Shown here piece by piece: positions 39,007 to 50,704 of a DNA stretch of 64,000 nucleotides (position 1 is its first letter; each line of letters opens with the position of its first letter). The DNA is taken from positions 16,008,734-16,072,733 of the forward strand of contig NC_134651.1 of NCBI RefSeq assembly GCF_030463565.1, in the 5' to 3' direction. The position numbers and the translations under genes were made by a program. Source of the stretch: Pelecanus crispus (Eukaryota; Chordata; Aves; Pelecaniformes; Pelecanidae). A model generated the notes under the pieces. It ran no database searches. It was given only the letters and a program-made list of their open reading frames with translations, and was not told the DNA's origin.

Positions 39007-39170
39007 AGACATCTAGGCAATTAGCTTGTTGCTTTGCTGTTTTTTAACAATATCTGAATTTATAAAGACAGTAGTTTCAGCTCAAGATGCAACTTGGAGG
39101 TCCCAATTGTGCCAAGAATTGCTGAGGCCAGAATTGGCTCTGACAAGAAGAAACAGTACTTGCACGTAAA
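39007..39170 (+). repeat. 164-bp dispersed repeat, copy B
   Basis: Near-identical partner of 33515-33678 in the same orientation, 5.49 kb away. Unlike copy A it is followed directly by a purine-rich run and LTR-like sequence, which may tell what the repeat is derived from. Confidence 0.95.
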
Positions 39171-39400
39171 TTGGGGCGGGGGGAGAAAATTGTATAAACT
39201 TTTAGCTTGGGCAACAAGAACGAGGGGAGAAAGGAGAAAAGATGAAAACCAATAGGAGTTTATAAAGAAAAAGATAAAAAGGCGACACACATCCTATAAA
39301 CTCAGATTGGGAGGGGCATGCATGGTTCCTCAATAAACAAGTTTAGGCTGCATCTTTGTACGCTATGTGCTGCCTGCTTCAAGCAAAGGGTCTGGCCAGG
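39171..39400 (+). mobile_element. Possible degraded LTR next to repeat copy B
   Basis: A purine-rich run with one C (GGGGCGGGGGGAGAAAAT, 39173-39190) resembles a retroviral polypurine tract and is followed immediately by TGTATAAAC. Downstream come CCAAT (about 39249), TATAAA (39295-39300) and AATAAA (39332-39337), in the order and spacing of an LTR promoter and polyadenylation signal. The 3' LTR edge is not clear and no second LTR was found. The short ORF overlapping it on the minus strand (39060-39290) looks incidental. Confidence 0.3.
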
Positions 39401-42400
39401 CTGTGCTGATGCTAAAGCAGGGTTAAATGGAGGATAACTGCCAACAGAACATTTTTTAGGGAAGTCAACTAGTGCATTTTTCTCCCTTGCATAAGCCCCC
39501 CAACATAAAAGTACAGCTGTTCAGTGGTTTTCTGGCATGTTTTACTACTTGCATGGGTCCCTCTGAGCTAGAAATGCTGAGGCACAGTACGCTCATTCAG
39601 TGTATCCCTCTTGATTTTCAGAAAACTGAGGGGACTCAGGAATGCTGTTTTATTTTCTATTTCTGTTCCTATATGTCATCTACTGATTATTAGATTCCAC
39701 TAGCCAATGATCTATCGGTAACTGACAAACTTGTATGACCTAGAAGTAAAGAACAGAATAGGTGATTTAGCTGAAATTAGGCATTTGGTCATCAGGCCAT
39801 TCTTTGTTTTGGCTGTAACTCTAATTATAGCTTTCACCTCAAACAGTGAAATACTGTCTAAATATTGACCTTGCCCAAATTCAAGACCAGTTTCTTTAGA
39901 TATTGCCAGTTACCTTTGCTGCAGCCTGCTTTTTGTCTTGTCTTCAATCACGCCACTCACTGATGCATTACCAATCTGATCTCACTTTCCTGCTGTGGGG
40001 TCATCTTTAGTTATTACCCATTTTCTGTGCCTGTAAGAGAAATGCTATTCAACTACAATAAAAGGTGATAACCACCACAAATAGTAACCAAGCATTCTAG
40101 CTAGTGTTGTTATATAGCAGATACCTGGACAGTTTCGCTATCAAACAAAACCCAAACGGAATGAAAATTTTAAAAAGACATCTGAGAGCCCAAAATCTGT
40201 AGTTCTTTCAGGTGATGGTGCAATAAAGAATACTAACAGCATGCTATTTGGAGCATGATATTTTCCTACCCTGAGCTGCAATTCACTTGAAAGCTCAAAG
40301 TAGTTTTCTACTAGTAGTATAATCCATCATTTATCTGAAGATAAGGCCATAAATGATTAGACCAGCCATTCTATTTCATACATGCTTTGTCTCAAACAAT
40401 CACAGCTGTTAGGATTTACAGTCAAGATAACTTCACTTGTTTGTTACAGCTGAGGTAAAAAAATTCAAGTACAAGTATCATAACTCCCCTTGTTTGTCAG
40501 ATTCATTAAATTCCCTAAAAAGTTCAAAAATGACACAGATTATTCTAGAGTACGTCTGTCAAATTATTTTTATTGGCAAATGGTAACTTTCAGAAGACGG
40601 TACAGAACATGGCATGAGTGCTCTGAATACAATGACTGCCTGTTGGTGAAAGTGATCTTAAGAGACAAGTTTGTTGATGGAAAGGAAACTAAAAGAAATA
40701 TTGTGGTTAGGAAAAGCTTACTTTTCACTGCAGGGTTTTTAGGACCAGAAGGAGGAGACAGAAAATGATACCATGATTAATAACTTTCCATGCAATAGCA
40801 GCTGTATATAGGCTCCAGCAGAGCTGTTTTCATTTCTGATCTTCAGGCTACAGCGTTTGGGCCTCATACCTGAGGTCCATGCACCTTTAAGCTCTAAGAG
40901 TAAATTATGTTGCCATCTACTCAAAACTCTCCAATGTATTTGAACACATCTTGTGTATATATGCCAAAATTTTAACTGTGCATAAAATTGTAATTCCAGA
41001 ACTGCTTTCTTATCCACCTAGAAAATAGTATCACACTTCTAGAGTGGAACCGGTATGCATCATGTCTTGATAAGTAGCTAGGGTTCAATTCTCAGCAATA
41101 GTAACCTGTTTATTCCTGTTAGAATGGTGGAAACTAACCCTACTATAGTGAAAAGAAAAAATTAGTCTTCCCTCCCTTTTCTCCTCTCTTCATAAATGAT
41201 CCACACTTTCCGTTTTGTCTTCAGAATTCCATGAGATTTCTAAAAATTTCTTTTTGTGATGCTCTGCAATTTTCTTTTACCTAGGTTCTCAAACCTGATC
41301 CTAACAATGGAGAGGCTAACTTCTTAAAAATACCACAGTCTCCCTTAGGATGAACTGTCCAAAAATCAGAACTGCTATCCAAGCATACTGCAAAATTGTT
41401 AATTAACATTTCAGAGGAACACATGGTAGAACACAACATCTGCATCACTGCACTTCTGCTGGAACTGTTACACAACAGAGCGTGAGGCACAAATATCAGC
41501 AGTAAGCTAGATAAGGCTTAAAAACTGAAACAAGATTACCCAAAGGCCAGGGATTTAGCTATACATGCAATAGAGCCTACAATACAAGTAGACTGCCGTG
41601 GGCCTGTAGTGGCCAGGCTATACTCTGACCGAGTCCTTGCAGCTGTAAAGTGTCTTACCAGCCTTGCAACTCTGAAAGGATTCTGAGATTATACTTCTCT
41701 TTCTGGAGAGAGATAATGGTTTAAAATCAATGGATCTAAGAATTTGCAAGGGGTCTGATGTGTAATTACTCTTTAACTAGCACTGCAGTCCAGATTAATT
41801 GGGAGGCTAGTGTTCATTTCACTTCCTTTTTTCTTCTCTGCTCTGTCATTTGTTGGGACAGGTCTGATCCTATTCCCTGTCAAGTAGTCTCTTTCACTCA
41901 ACCTGTGCCATTTCACTTAACAGCCCAAGTCCCCTTCATTACAGCTAAGGAAACAACTGTGATGGTTTTGTTTAAACTTTCAGACCTCTCTCCACATTAG
42001 TATGCTAGGTTGCCAGTATTCCTGTCACAAATAGGCGAGCGGTTTATTTTGCTTTGCTGCCCACCCACCTTCCCCTGACTTAGCCATCTGGCCACTTTCT
42101 TTGGCATATCTAATGTACTGCCCAAGCAGACCTATTCGTATGCCAATGAATCTTGACAACCTGTTTCCCCAACTCAGCTTTAGGTATAACACGCCCAAAT
42201 TAAATTTTAGTCTATTTCTCCCCTTACTGAGGTATCTCCTGAAAGATAACCATTAAATTCAGCTAAAAAAAGTGCAAGATTAACCATGTAATGTGAGTCA
42301 GACATAGTATTTGATTAAACTAATGCATAAATATCCATGTTCTCTATCCAACTCAAGACAGGATGTGATCTTTTATGAACTCACCAAGGCAGAAAAGGAG

Positions 42401-45010
42401 ACTTGAAGTGTGGGGAACAGAGATAGATGCCAACCGCTCAGAAAGAATTGGATGCTTCTCACAGTGTGATTAGATGCCCTAAAATTTGGGCAGTAATAGC
42501 CACAAGAGAGATTATAAATACTCTTGGTGACACTAGTAGCTTCTGGACCTCAAGCAGGTCCAGAGAAAAAAGAGAGTAGTGAGCAAATGAGAGTAAGTTG
42601 TGACTGCTTAAAACATTTTCAACTAATATTATACTTTTGCATAAACAAGAGTTTAACTAGGATAGCGTAATAAGAGTTTGCAGTTTATGTAACTTTGAAT
42701 TACCATATTAATTACTGTAGCTGTAGTAAGGAACCATCGGCAGTGCCAGAGAAAAGGACTAACTAAATGTATTCCTTTAACAAACACAGAGGATAAAATT
42801 ACCACAGTGCAGAAAACTTAGGAGTGTAGGAAAATACAGTGAGTGCCCATTATCTGAAATAAATTTTTTTATGGGAATTAACTCTGACGCCTATCTCTAC
42901 ATCTGAAAACGCAGTCCATATGTTTCAACAGAATTATTCTATAAAGTGTAAATAAATCAGCATGTTTACATTCTGCATCTGCCTGTTTTTATAGTACTAC
43001 AAATAGCAAAAAGAAATGAGGTGTATTTTCAGATATTTAACACAATTAAAGGTACTATTCATTCAGTGGGTAACACAAATACAAATCATGCATCTTTTTG
43101 TTCTAAGCGGACTGTAGAAAGCAGGTTGTGGAGTTGTGACATTTTACCTCACTTCTGCAGTGCTGTGGATACTGGCATTTCAGGCTGGTATTTACTGCCT
43201 TTTAAACCAGAAACTTCTAGCTGCAATTTGCACGTGCTGTCCAACCCAAGCCAGGTACTCTTCCCAAGCAGGAAGGCAGGACACCTCACACCATGGCAAA
43301 TGGGCCCACTTCTGCTCCAGTGTAAGAATTAACTCTGTTTCTATCTACTACCTTGACAAAAGTAAGGGGAGAATGAAACCAACTATATTAAAATTTTAAT
43401 TATAAATGTGACTTTCCTCTCTTATACAGGACCGCTTTGCTTTCTCAGTTTAGCAACATAAACGAGGAAGCACTCCATAGTCATAACTGATTTTTCTCTG
43501 CCAAGTAGTTCAAGTTGTAGAGAGGAAAGGTGTACAGAAATACCGTGTTCCTGCTGGAAAGGCATACAGTTAAAATTCTTAATACATGAATGAAAGCTTA
43601 GCTTATAGGCACTTCATCATATTTTTGAAAGATGCTGTAATTTAAAAGATTATGGTGGCAACAAGCAAAATGGGCTCCCATAGTCAGCAGTGTGCAACAC
43701 TTGTCTGACACCAAAACAGAGCTAAACGAGCCTTTCTACATCACCATGGTAATTACCTGCTTCAGGCTATATCAATCTTCCTATTCAGGCAAAAGTCTAA
43801 TCATGTTAGTGGTGTGGGTTCTTGCAAGGGAAGAGAGAAGACACCCCCCCTAAACAAAAAAATCCCTCTTTACCCTCATCCCTTTTTCAGGTTTGTAATT
43901 TTACTGAGCCCATTTACTAGCCTGTCCCATGCTATGCAACACGAAACAACTGAAACAAGTACTGCTACTTAGGGAAGTGATGGAAATTTACAGTGAACTG
44001 TAGCCTGCTCTGGACAGAATCCTGCTGTCATTTATTGCCATACACCTTACTAATTCCAGTAAGTTTGCAGAAATATAGAAATGGCTGGAACTGAATCACG
44101 CCAATTTATTGCTTGTACATGCTGCGATCTGCTTAGTTAAGTTAGTTACCGATAGGCCTGTTGACTTGCTCGGAAGAATACAGGGCTTGTGTGCCTGTAA
44201 ATAACTGACAACATTTTGAGTGTTTTAATGTACGGAGAGTGGGAGGACAGTAAATATGTTACAGGGTTTCACCTCAACATGCTGAAGAACTCCATTCCAG
44301 TTTCATTTTTAAGTGTAGAACTAAGTTTAGAAGCTGGCTGATGCCAGGGGAAAAAAAACGGGGGGAACACATTTAACTTTTACTAACTGAAATTTAATCT
44401 CTGGTTGCAGATCACTCCATTTCTTTTTCTGTAGAAAGGGTTAACTCTGGTTATAGAGAGTGTATGCTACACAATTTTGATGAAACCAATACTAGTTGTT
44501 AACTGGTGGAAGCTGTATTGCCTGTTAGACTGAAAAACAGAAGCCTTAGCCCAAGTCCCAAAAAATCATTCAGCATCGCCTTTAGTGATTTTTGATTAAT
44601 TTATATCATGAGCTTAGCACAATAATAAAATTCTCAGGTGCTCATCTGATCTTGACCAGAGACAGGAGGGCTGGCTCTTGCAGGCTGTTGGGAAGAGCCG
44701 CGGGTGAGGTGTTACCGCCCGGGGTGCCGTGCCTTCTGTCGCAGGGTGCCTTCGCTTTACCTTTGCACTGCTGACAAGACACGAGAGCTGACACACGGGG
44801 CACAGCTGGGAGCCTCTGGGACATTCAGCTGCCCCCAAAAGAAATACGTGGCGTGGGCTTAGCGAGCGGGCCTCGAAGGGCGAGCCAGGGCACAGGGCTC
44901 ACACGCCCGCGTTTTGTCCCGAACCTGCGCGAAGCGCGAAGGCAGCGGGCGGCCGTACCAGCCCCGCACGCCTTCCTCCGCCGAGGGACGCGCCTTACCT
45001 GGCTCCGCGC

Positions 45011-45025
45011 GGGGGGGGGGGGGGG
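45011..45025. repeat. 15-base G homopolymer
   Basis: Uninterrupted G run on the plus strand (C on the predicted AGTR1 transcript), 12 bp from the predicted exon 1 donor. Such runs are length-unstable and prone to sequencing error. Confidence 0.95.
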
Positions 45026-45071
45026 CGGCCGCGGGGCCGGGAGCGGCCGCAGCCCGGCTGGGGCGGGCGGC

Positions 45072-45101
45072 TCAGCCCCGACGGCGCTCGCACCGCACCA
45101 T
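45072..45101 (-). promoter_or_regulatory. Upstream ORF (9 codons) in predicted AGTR1 leader
   Basis: A minus-strand ATG with A at -3 and G at +4 opens a nine-codon frame (MVRCERRRG) that ends in TGA before the predicted donor. Upstream ORFs in AT1 receptor leaders are known in mammals to reduce receptor translation. Whether this one does so depends on exon 1 being correct. The peptide is Arg-rich. It overlaps the edge of the pentamer array at 45102. Confidence 0.4.
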
Positions 45102-45156
45102 GCTCGGCTGGGCTCGGCTCGGCTCGGCTCGGCTCGGCTCGGCTGGGCTGGGCTCG
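45102..45156. repeat. Pentanucleotide microsatellite (GCTCG)11
   Basis: Eleven 5-bp units, eight GCTCG and three GCTGG, run without indels. Because 5 is not a multiple of 3 the array stays open in several frames, which explains repetitive Ser-Arg-Ala-Glu-Pro ORFs on the minus strand. It falls inside the predicted AGTR1 exon 1. Confidence 0.95.
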
Positions 45157-45212
45157 GCGCGCTGTCCCTGCCCGGCCGCGCCGCTCCTCCCGCTCCGCTG
45201 CGCGGCCCCTCC

Positions 45213-45219
45213 ATTTATA
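45213..45219 (-). promoter_or_regulatory. AGTR1: Predicted AGTR1 TATA box
   Basis: On the minus strand the sequence reads CTATAAATGGAGGGG within otherwise GC-rich DNA. Such a TATA element in a CpG island is conspicuous. Transcription would start about 30 bp downstream, near 45188. The GC-boxes at 45374-45391 lie about 160 bp upstream. The orientation agrees with AGTR1. Confidence 0.6.
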
Positions 45220-45600
45220 GCGAGGGGCGTTGCGGCACAGCCCAGCTCGCCCGCTGGCTCTCCCCACCCATCTCCCGGGACAGAGCCCTCTGACCCGTCT
45301 CCCTCCCCCTCCCTCCCTCCACGGTGTGGAGGCGGCCGGTCCGCAGCGTGGGCCGGCGGCGCGGGGTGCCCCCGGCGGGGCGGGGCGGGGGTCTCTCGGC
45401 GCGGGGCAGCGCAGAGCCAGCGCCCCGGCACTTGCGGTCCCTTGGGAGCACGGCGGCTGCCGGCGCGGCCGCGGTAGGGCGAGGGGCGTGCGTGGGACGC
45501 CCGCTCCTTCCTTCTGCCTTCGACTTGCTGAAGAAGGGGTCGCAAGCGGCGTACAAACGTCTCCATTTTCTCTAGGAATGCCCCCCCGGCCGCTTGTGAG

Positions 45601-48570
45601 CACAACTGAACTGTTCAGATCATCACTAGTGAAGTTGCAATATATGTAAAATTGCTATAACAAATCTGCCAAACTTTATTCTCTGGGAGTAGAGGGGAGA
45701 AGGAAACAGGTATGCCAACCCCCCTTGGAATATTTATCCTAGGAGTTACGGTCTTCATGTCGCTGCTGGCTGACATAAAAAAATGACTTCGTGTTTGAGG
45801 GATTTTTGTTTGTTTCTCTCTTTTCTGAATCTGGATATGGTAAACGGGACAGGGAGCAGCTTTTCAGGCAGGATTTCTGAGATTGTCATGCTCACAAAGA
45901 ACAAGATTTCAGAAGTTTGTTTCATTTCAGGGTCATCTGACCATAGTCATGGACAGAGGTAATGCTTCCAATGGGAACTGCACAACTGCAGATTGCTTTC
46001 TAATCTTTTTATACACCTAGTGTGTTTTTGAAGGCCCTCTTAAGGAAGACATTGGGATCTAGGATGGCAGTATCTTTCAAGGGCTGGCAGTGTAACTTTA
46101 TTGTGGCTAAGAGTAATTAGGATGTACTTAGTGATAGTGTTAGGAGAAGGCAAATCAAGAGGAAACATTTGGATTCTGCAGTAATAACAACTTCAGCTGG
46201 AATAATAACTGCTTTTCAGCATCTGCGCATGTATAATCAGTAAGGTCTTGTCTGGCTATAATTTGTTTTTGAAAGTCTGTTAGCTAAGTCGGAGGTGCAG
46301 ATAGAAATGGAGAAATAAGGTACATTACATGCACTTAATTGTTCCAGAGTGTGTCCAATGGGCCACAAGTGCATTACATGGAGGTACTAATTCACCTGTG
46401 ACATAATCTTTTGCCGTAATCTTATTTATATTGTGTCAAGAAAAATCATGTGCATTTTCATCAGAACAGCAGTCATCGAGGCAGTCTATATTGGCAGCAT
46501 GCTACCCTCCTGCCACTCGGGGAGTTTGCAGTTGGCTTCCTCTCTGAAGACATCATGCTGAGATATCTTCTAATGATGAACTGTGTGCATGTTCACAGAT
46601 TTATCACGACAGGGACTGGAAGCCACTTGTCAGTAAGTACTATCCGGGCCGCTACAGTCCCCAAAGCCGGCTACAGCAGTGTGCTCTTTTGTTCCCATAT
46701 ATGTTGTTGGTTGTGTTAGATGGGGCTCTTGACATATGGGACAGATTTATTCTATCCAAACAATTCTTTGTACATGTGTGACTGATTATAAAACTCTACT
46801 GAGTATCAATGTATTTGGCAGTTACTACACAAATCTGCCTCAGTCTGTTCTGGTAAAACCTCTTGGATAGAGCTGATGGGAAGGAGACCTCCATAAGACC
46901 TTCACAAGGTGATACTTGCAGGGATTTGTCCTCTAATGGTCTTTCAGTTCTCCTAGAGCTGAGCTGAAGGAACTAAAGCCAAATCCCAATGCCAGCATCA
47001 AACACTGGCTACTTAGAGTCACAAAATGCCTCTGGATGTGTGAATCACTGCCTGGGATCAGTTGTTCCCTTTATTACCTTCCATCATCCCTTCTCTTCAG
47101 GAAAGGGATGGGGAAAGTAGATGATAACTGTACTTTTTACCAGAATAAAATGAAAAAATAAACTACTTTTTTAATTGGATTCTTTTTTTAAAGATGCATG
47201 TAAAATTGAATTTGGGTCTGCATCTCTCTGTTGAGTTCAGTTCATCTCTGGTGGATGTGCACAAGAAAAATGTAATTTCATGTAATTTGGGGAAAATCTG
47301 CTCATTACCAGCAGTTTTGTCTCTGGAATCCCTGTAACAGAATTGTAACATGATGAGCACTGAAACATGCACTCGCTATAGAAATGTGGTTTACTGGAAC
47401 ATCCAGTGAATAATAGACTTGATGACTAGAATTCTGTTTTCATTGAACTGCTGTAAATAAAGAGGCTTCTTCCCATCAGAATTGATTGAGGTGTCTATAA
47501 TGCACAAAGGGCTTCAGGGAGCAGGTTTCATTCTACTGCTTGTGTTAGAGCAAACAGCTGTCATTAAGAAGGTGACTGGACTGGGCAATTTGATTGTTAT
47601 CAAATCAAATAGATAGCTCGTCTAATAGCAATGTTTATTATAATCACTAATACTATATTGAGAATAAATTGTTTGAAACAAATCTTCATTAGGACCTCAA
47701 AATAACATTGCCTTTAAAACCCTCTGATTTTTAGTAATACATTCAGAATGTTTCACATCTGAACTTTTTGGTTCTGTTTTTTTTCACATTTTCAAGATTT
47801 TTTATTTTTGCAAGTATGAGAAGTAGAAAATTATTTTCTTTGTGAAAGCTGATGTTCCACACATAGATCCCCATGCCTCTGGGCTTCAAGAGCCAGGCTT
47901 GAGGAAAGCACCACAGGTTGTGAGATTCATGGCATGCTGCTTATATTCATTGTATTCTTTTGTATGCATTTCTGATGCATTTTCCCACTGTTGCTTCTTT
48001 CAGGAAATACATTGGACTCTTGCACATAGAATATAGCTGTGCATTTGCTTAGAAGAAAATGAGTAATTCAGAGGTAGGTCTTTGCCTGTACTGGAAATGT
48101 GTACATGTCCTGGTAGTGAGCTGATTTGAGTATGCTGATTATTTGCTTGAAGATAAGAAAACTTAGAAATGCTTTTTTAGGAACACTTCTTGTCAGAAGT
48201 CTCTCCTTCTGCCATAATGAGTACTGCAGTCACATCCTGTTTACATAACTAAACATTTTCTGAGAAAAGGGACCAGGAATTGATCCCAGCTCAACGCATC
48301 TATTGTTTAGAATTTTTAATTCTCTTTTGTCAGTGAACTGGGTTTTCAGTGTGTGTTCCCTTCCTTCAGGTCTACTACAACTGAGAGTTACTGGAAAATG
48401 TTAAGAAAAAAAAATTTTGAAGAAAAAGTAAACAACTCTCGGTGTCCTCCTCTTGATCCCAAACTTGTTCAGCTGAAGGTGTAATGTTAGTAGCTTGTCT
48501 TGTAGGAATAGCAATGTATTTCACTGCTGTCATCCACTCTCTACGTGAGACCGTTGGAGACCATAAGGTT
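45601..48570. other. No gene recognised
   Basis: AT-rich DNA upstream of the predicted AGTR1 promoter. ORFs do not exceed 89 codons and none has recognisable features. A divergent noncoding transcript from the CpG island could run here, but nothing in the sequence demonstrates it. Confidence 0.5.
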
Positions 48571-48648
48571 TTGCTAAGGCTAGAAGATTCTGCTAAGAGT
48601 AATATGTAGTTGCTAAGGCGAGAAGATTCTCCTAAGAGTAATATGTAT
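48571..48648. repeat. 39-bp tandem duplication
   Basis: Two adjacent 39-bp copies beginning TTGCTAAGGC differ at three positions with no indels. The sequence after them is purine-rich (GAGAGAAGGAGAGAGGGGGAG). Confidence 0.9.
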
Positions 48649-49595
48649 TTGTGTATGTGAGAGAAGGAGAGAGGGGGAGAGGCAGAAATGTCTTTTGGGA
48701 CAAGCGAGGGAGGTCATTTGCAGACTTTTGAGCAGCAATGGTGCTAATATCCACAAGGTCTGCCTCTCCAGAGCTATGGAAATTTACATTATTATTTTCT
48801 TCTGATGAGGCCCTTGAATAATTAAGATAGTTAATCTCTTTCCAGGAAGCTATATGCTTTAACTTCTAGTCTTCCTCAGCTTGTATGCTTTAATTGTATC
48901 CCTTATAATCATCATAGCATACAGCAAAAGGAGAGGCTGGAAAATATGAAGACTCTAAGGAAGCCAGTGTTTCAAATCTCAGCATTTTCCCAACACTTTA
49001 AAGTTTAACTGGTTTTATCGTGATAGATAAGTAGTAGATTTTTTTTGTCTGACTTCTACTCTGAATTTAGGAAGCTGAACTGAATGAGAAGAGTGTGGCA
49101 TCCTCATTTTCTAAAGTTTATAAAATAGGGCAATTATGTACTTATTTTTATATCTAGATTGGGTTTTGCTAGATAGTTAGTTTAACAACAGGAACTGCTT
49201 TGGGGGTTTGGACTGTTGATTTCAGTGGCAGATACAACACATGTAATGGACTTGGAGTACGGGCGTTACTGTACAGGCGGCCGGCAAGAGCAGGCTGGGT
49301 CTGGATTGCAGCGAGACTGTACCACATCTGGGTATACAGTGAGTGCAATGCATCCAGCCCTGCACAGGCAGCTGGCATTACTAATAGGGAAGTAGTATTA
49401 GATGGTTCTATGGACAGAGGAGGGATGGAGACTTAAGACTCTTCTTTATTCCTAGAGTAAATCCATGCTTGATGAAACAATTCGGGAGATCTTTCCTCTT
49501 CTTTTGAAGACTTTCTTAAGAGCTCATGACATAAAGTTCATCTGCTTGCAAAATCCTAGACAGCAATATTGAAATATGGTATTATTATCTTCGAT
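48649..49595. other. No gene recognised
   Basis: Intergenic DNA. A more GC-balanced part at about 49200-49430 has short overlapping ORFs on both strands (up to 78 codons) with no known domain. Confidence 0.5.
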
Positions 49596-50640
49596 AGGTG
49601 AAAAACTGGTTGGGTAGCCGAGCCCAGAGAGTAGTGGTGAATGGAGTTAAGTCCAGTTGGCGGCCAGTTACGAGCAGTGTTCCCCAGGGCTCCGTTTTGG
49701 GGCCAGTCTTGTTTAATATCTTTATCAATGATCTGGATGAGGGGATAGAGTGCGCCCTCAGTAAGTTTGCAGATGACACCAAGTTGGGTGGGAGTGTCAA
49801 TCTGCTTGAGGGTAGGAAGGCCCTGCAGAGGGACCTGGACAGGCTGGACCGATGGGCTGAGGCCAACTGTATGAGGTTCAACAAGGCCAAGTGCCAGGTC
49901 CTGCACTTGGGTCACAACAACCCCATGCAGTGCTACAGGCTTGGGGAAGAGTGGCTGGAAAGCTGCCTGGCCAAAAAGGACCTGGGGGTGTTGGTTGACA
50001 GCCGGCTGAACATGAGCCAGCAGTGTGCCCAGGTGGCCAAGAAGGCCAACAGCATCCTGGCTTGTATCAGGAATAGTGTGGCCAGCAGGAGCAGGGAAGT
50101 GATTTTCCCCCTGTACTCAACACTGGTGAGGCTGCACCTGGAATACTGTGTCCAGTTTTGGGCCCCTCAATGCAAGAAGGACATTGAGGTGCTGGAGCGT
50201 GTTCAGAGAAGGCCAAGAAAGCTGGTGAAGGGTCTGGAGCACAGGCCTTATGAGGAGCAGCTGAGGGAACTGGGGTTGTTTAGCCTGCAGAAGAGGAGGC
50301 TGAGGGGAGACCTTATCGCTCTCTACAACTACCTGAAAGGAGGTTGTAGTGAGGTGGGTGTCGGTCTCTTCTCCCAAGTAGTGAGCGACAGGACAAGAGG
50401 AAATGGGCTCTAAGCTGCACCAGGGGAGGTTTAGATTGGATATTAGGAAAAATTTCTTCATGGAAAGGGTAGTCAAGCATTGGAACAGGCTGCCCAGAGA
50501 GGTGGTGGAGTCCCCATCCCTGGAAGTGTTCAAAACCCACGTAGACGTGGCACTCTGGGACATGGTTTAGTGGGCATGGTGGTGTTGGGTTGATGGTTGG
50601 ACTGATGATCTTAGAGATCCTTTCCAATCTTAATGATTCC
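49596..50640 (+). mobile_element. CR1 LINE, 5'-truncated, with partial reverse transcriptase
   Basis: Retains the second half of CR1 ORF2. A 271-codon frame (49598-50413) contains the reverse-transcriptase signatures VPQGSVLGP (residues 28-36) and FADD (57-60, the catalytic motif C), then the thumb/tail with FWAP and LERVQRR. One extra base near 50411 introduces TAA. The following frame (50412-50570, 53 codons including TAG) continues the ORF2 C-terminus. The endonuclease and N-terminal RT motifs are absent, so the copy cannot mobilise. The element decays near 50640 with TAATGATTCC instead of a clean ATTCTATG tail. Its sequence differs from the other two CR1 copies here, indicating another subfamily. 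Confidence 0.95.
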
Positions 50641-50704
50641 TAGTTTTTACTTTCATTATAAATAATCCAGCCACCAAGCCAGGGAACATGAAATCGCTAC
50701 TCTA

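Larger units (their letters stand above)
23303..44998 (-). other. AGTR1: Predicted AGTR1 intron (about 21.7 kb)
   Basis: This interval runs from a consensus donor (CCAG then GTAAGG on the minus strand at 45002-44993) to the acceptor at 23303. Apart from the separately listed repeats and motif clusters, I see no coding exon. The ORFs are short, unconserved in appearance and consistent with chance. Extra noncoding 5' exons, known in mammalian AGTR1, could lie here but cannot be recognised without transcripts. The interval is AT-rich throughout until the CpG island near 44.65 kb. Confidence 0.55.
44999..45188 (-). other. AGTR1: Predicted AGTR1 noncoding exon 1
   Basis: The 5' end is inferred from the TATA box. 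The 3' end is set by the donor CCAG/GTAAGG at 45002-44993, which fits the vertebrate consensus. The exon would be about 190 nt and wholly noncoding apart from a nine-codon upstream ORF. It contains an eleven-unit GAGCC-type pentamer array and a 15-base C run on the transcribed strand. Joined to the acceptor at 23302 it would give a leader of about 240 nt. This is a prediction; no transcript was seen. Confidence 0.5.
44650..45600. promoter_or_regulatory. CpG island at the predicted AGTR1 promoter
   Basis: About 950 bp of very GC-rich, CpG-dense sequence stands out sharply from AT-rich DNA on both sides. It contains GC-box arrays (three GGGGCGG-type units at about 45374-45391), a minus-strand TATA box and a minus-strand splice donor. 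It lies about 22 kb upstream of the AGTR1 coding exon, matching the known layout of a distant noncoding first exon. Many overlapping ORFs on both strands here (up to 202 codons) reflect GC richness and frame-shifted simple repeats, not proteins. A divergent plus-strand transcript is also possible. Confidence 0.8.

Noticed and set aside
33515..39170. Repeated 164-bp block considered as a CRISPR-like or tandem array
   Set aside because: Only two long copies 5.5 kb apart in vertebrate DNA; nothing array-like.
44825..45605. Several ORFs of 113-202 codons on both strands in the CpG island
   Set aside because: Stop-poor GC composition and the pentamer repeat explain them; the peptides are low-complexity Pro/Arg/Ala and mutually overlapping.
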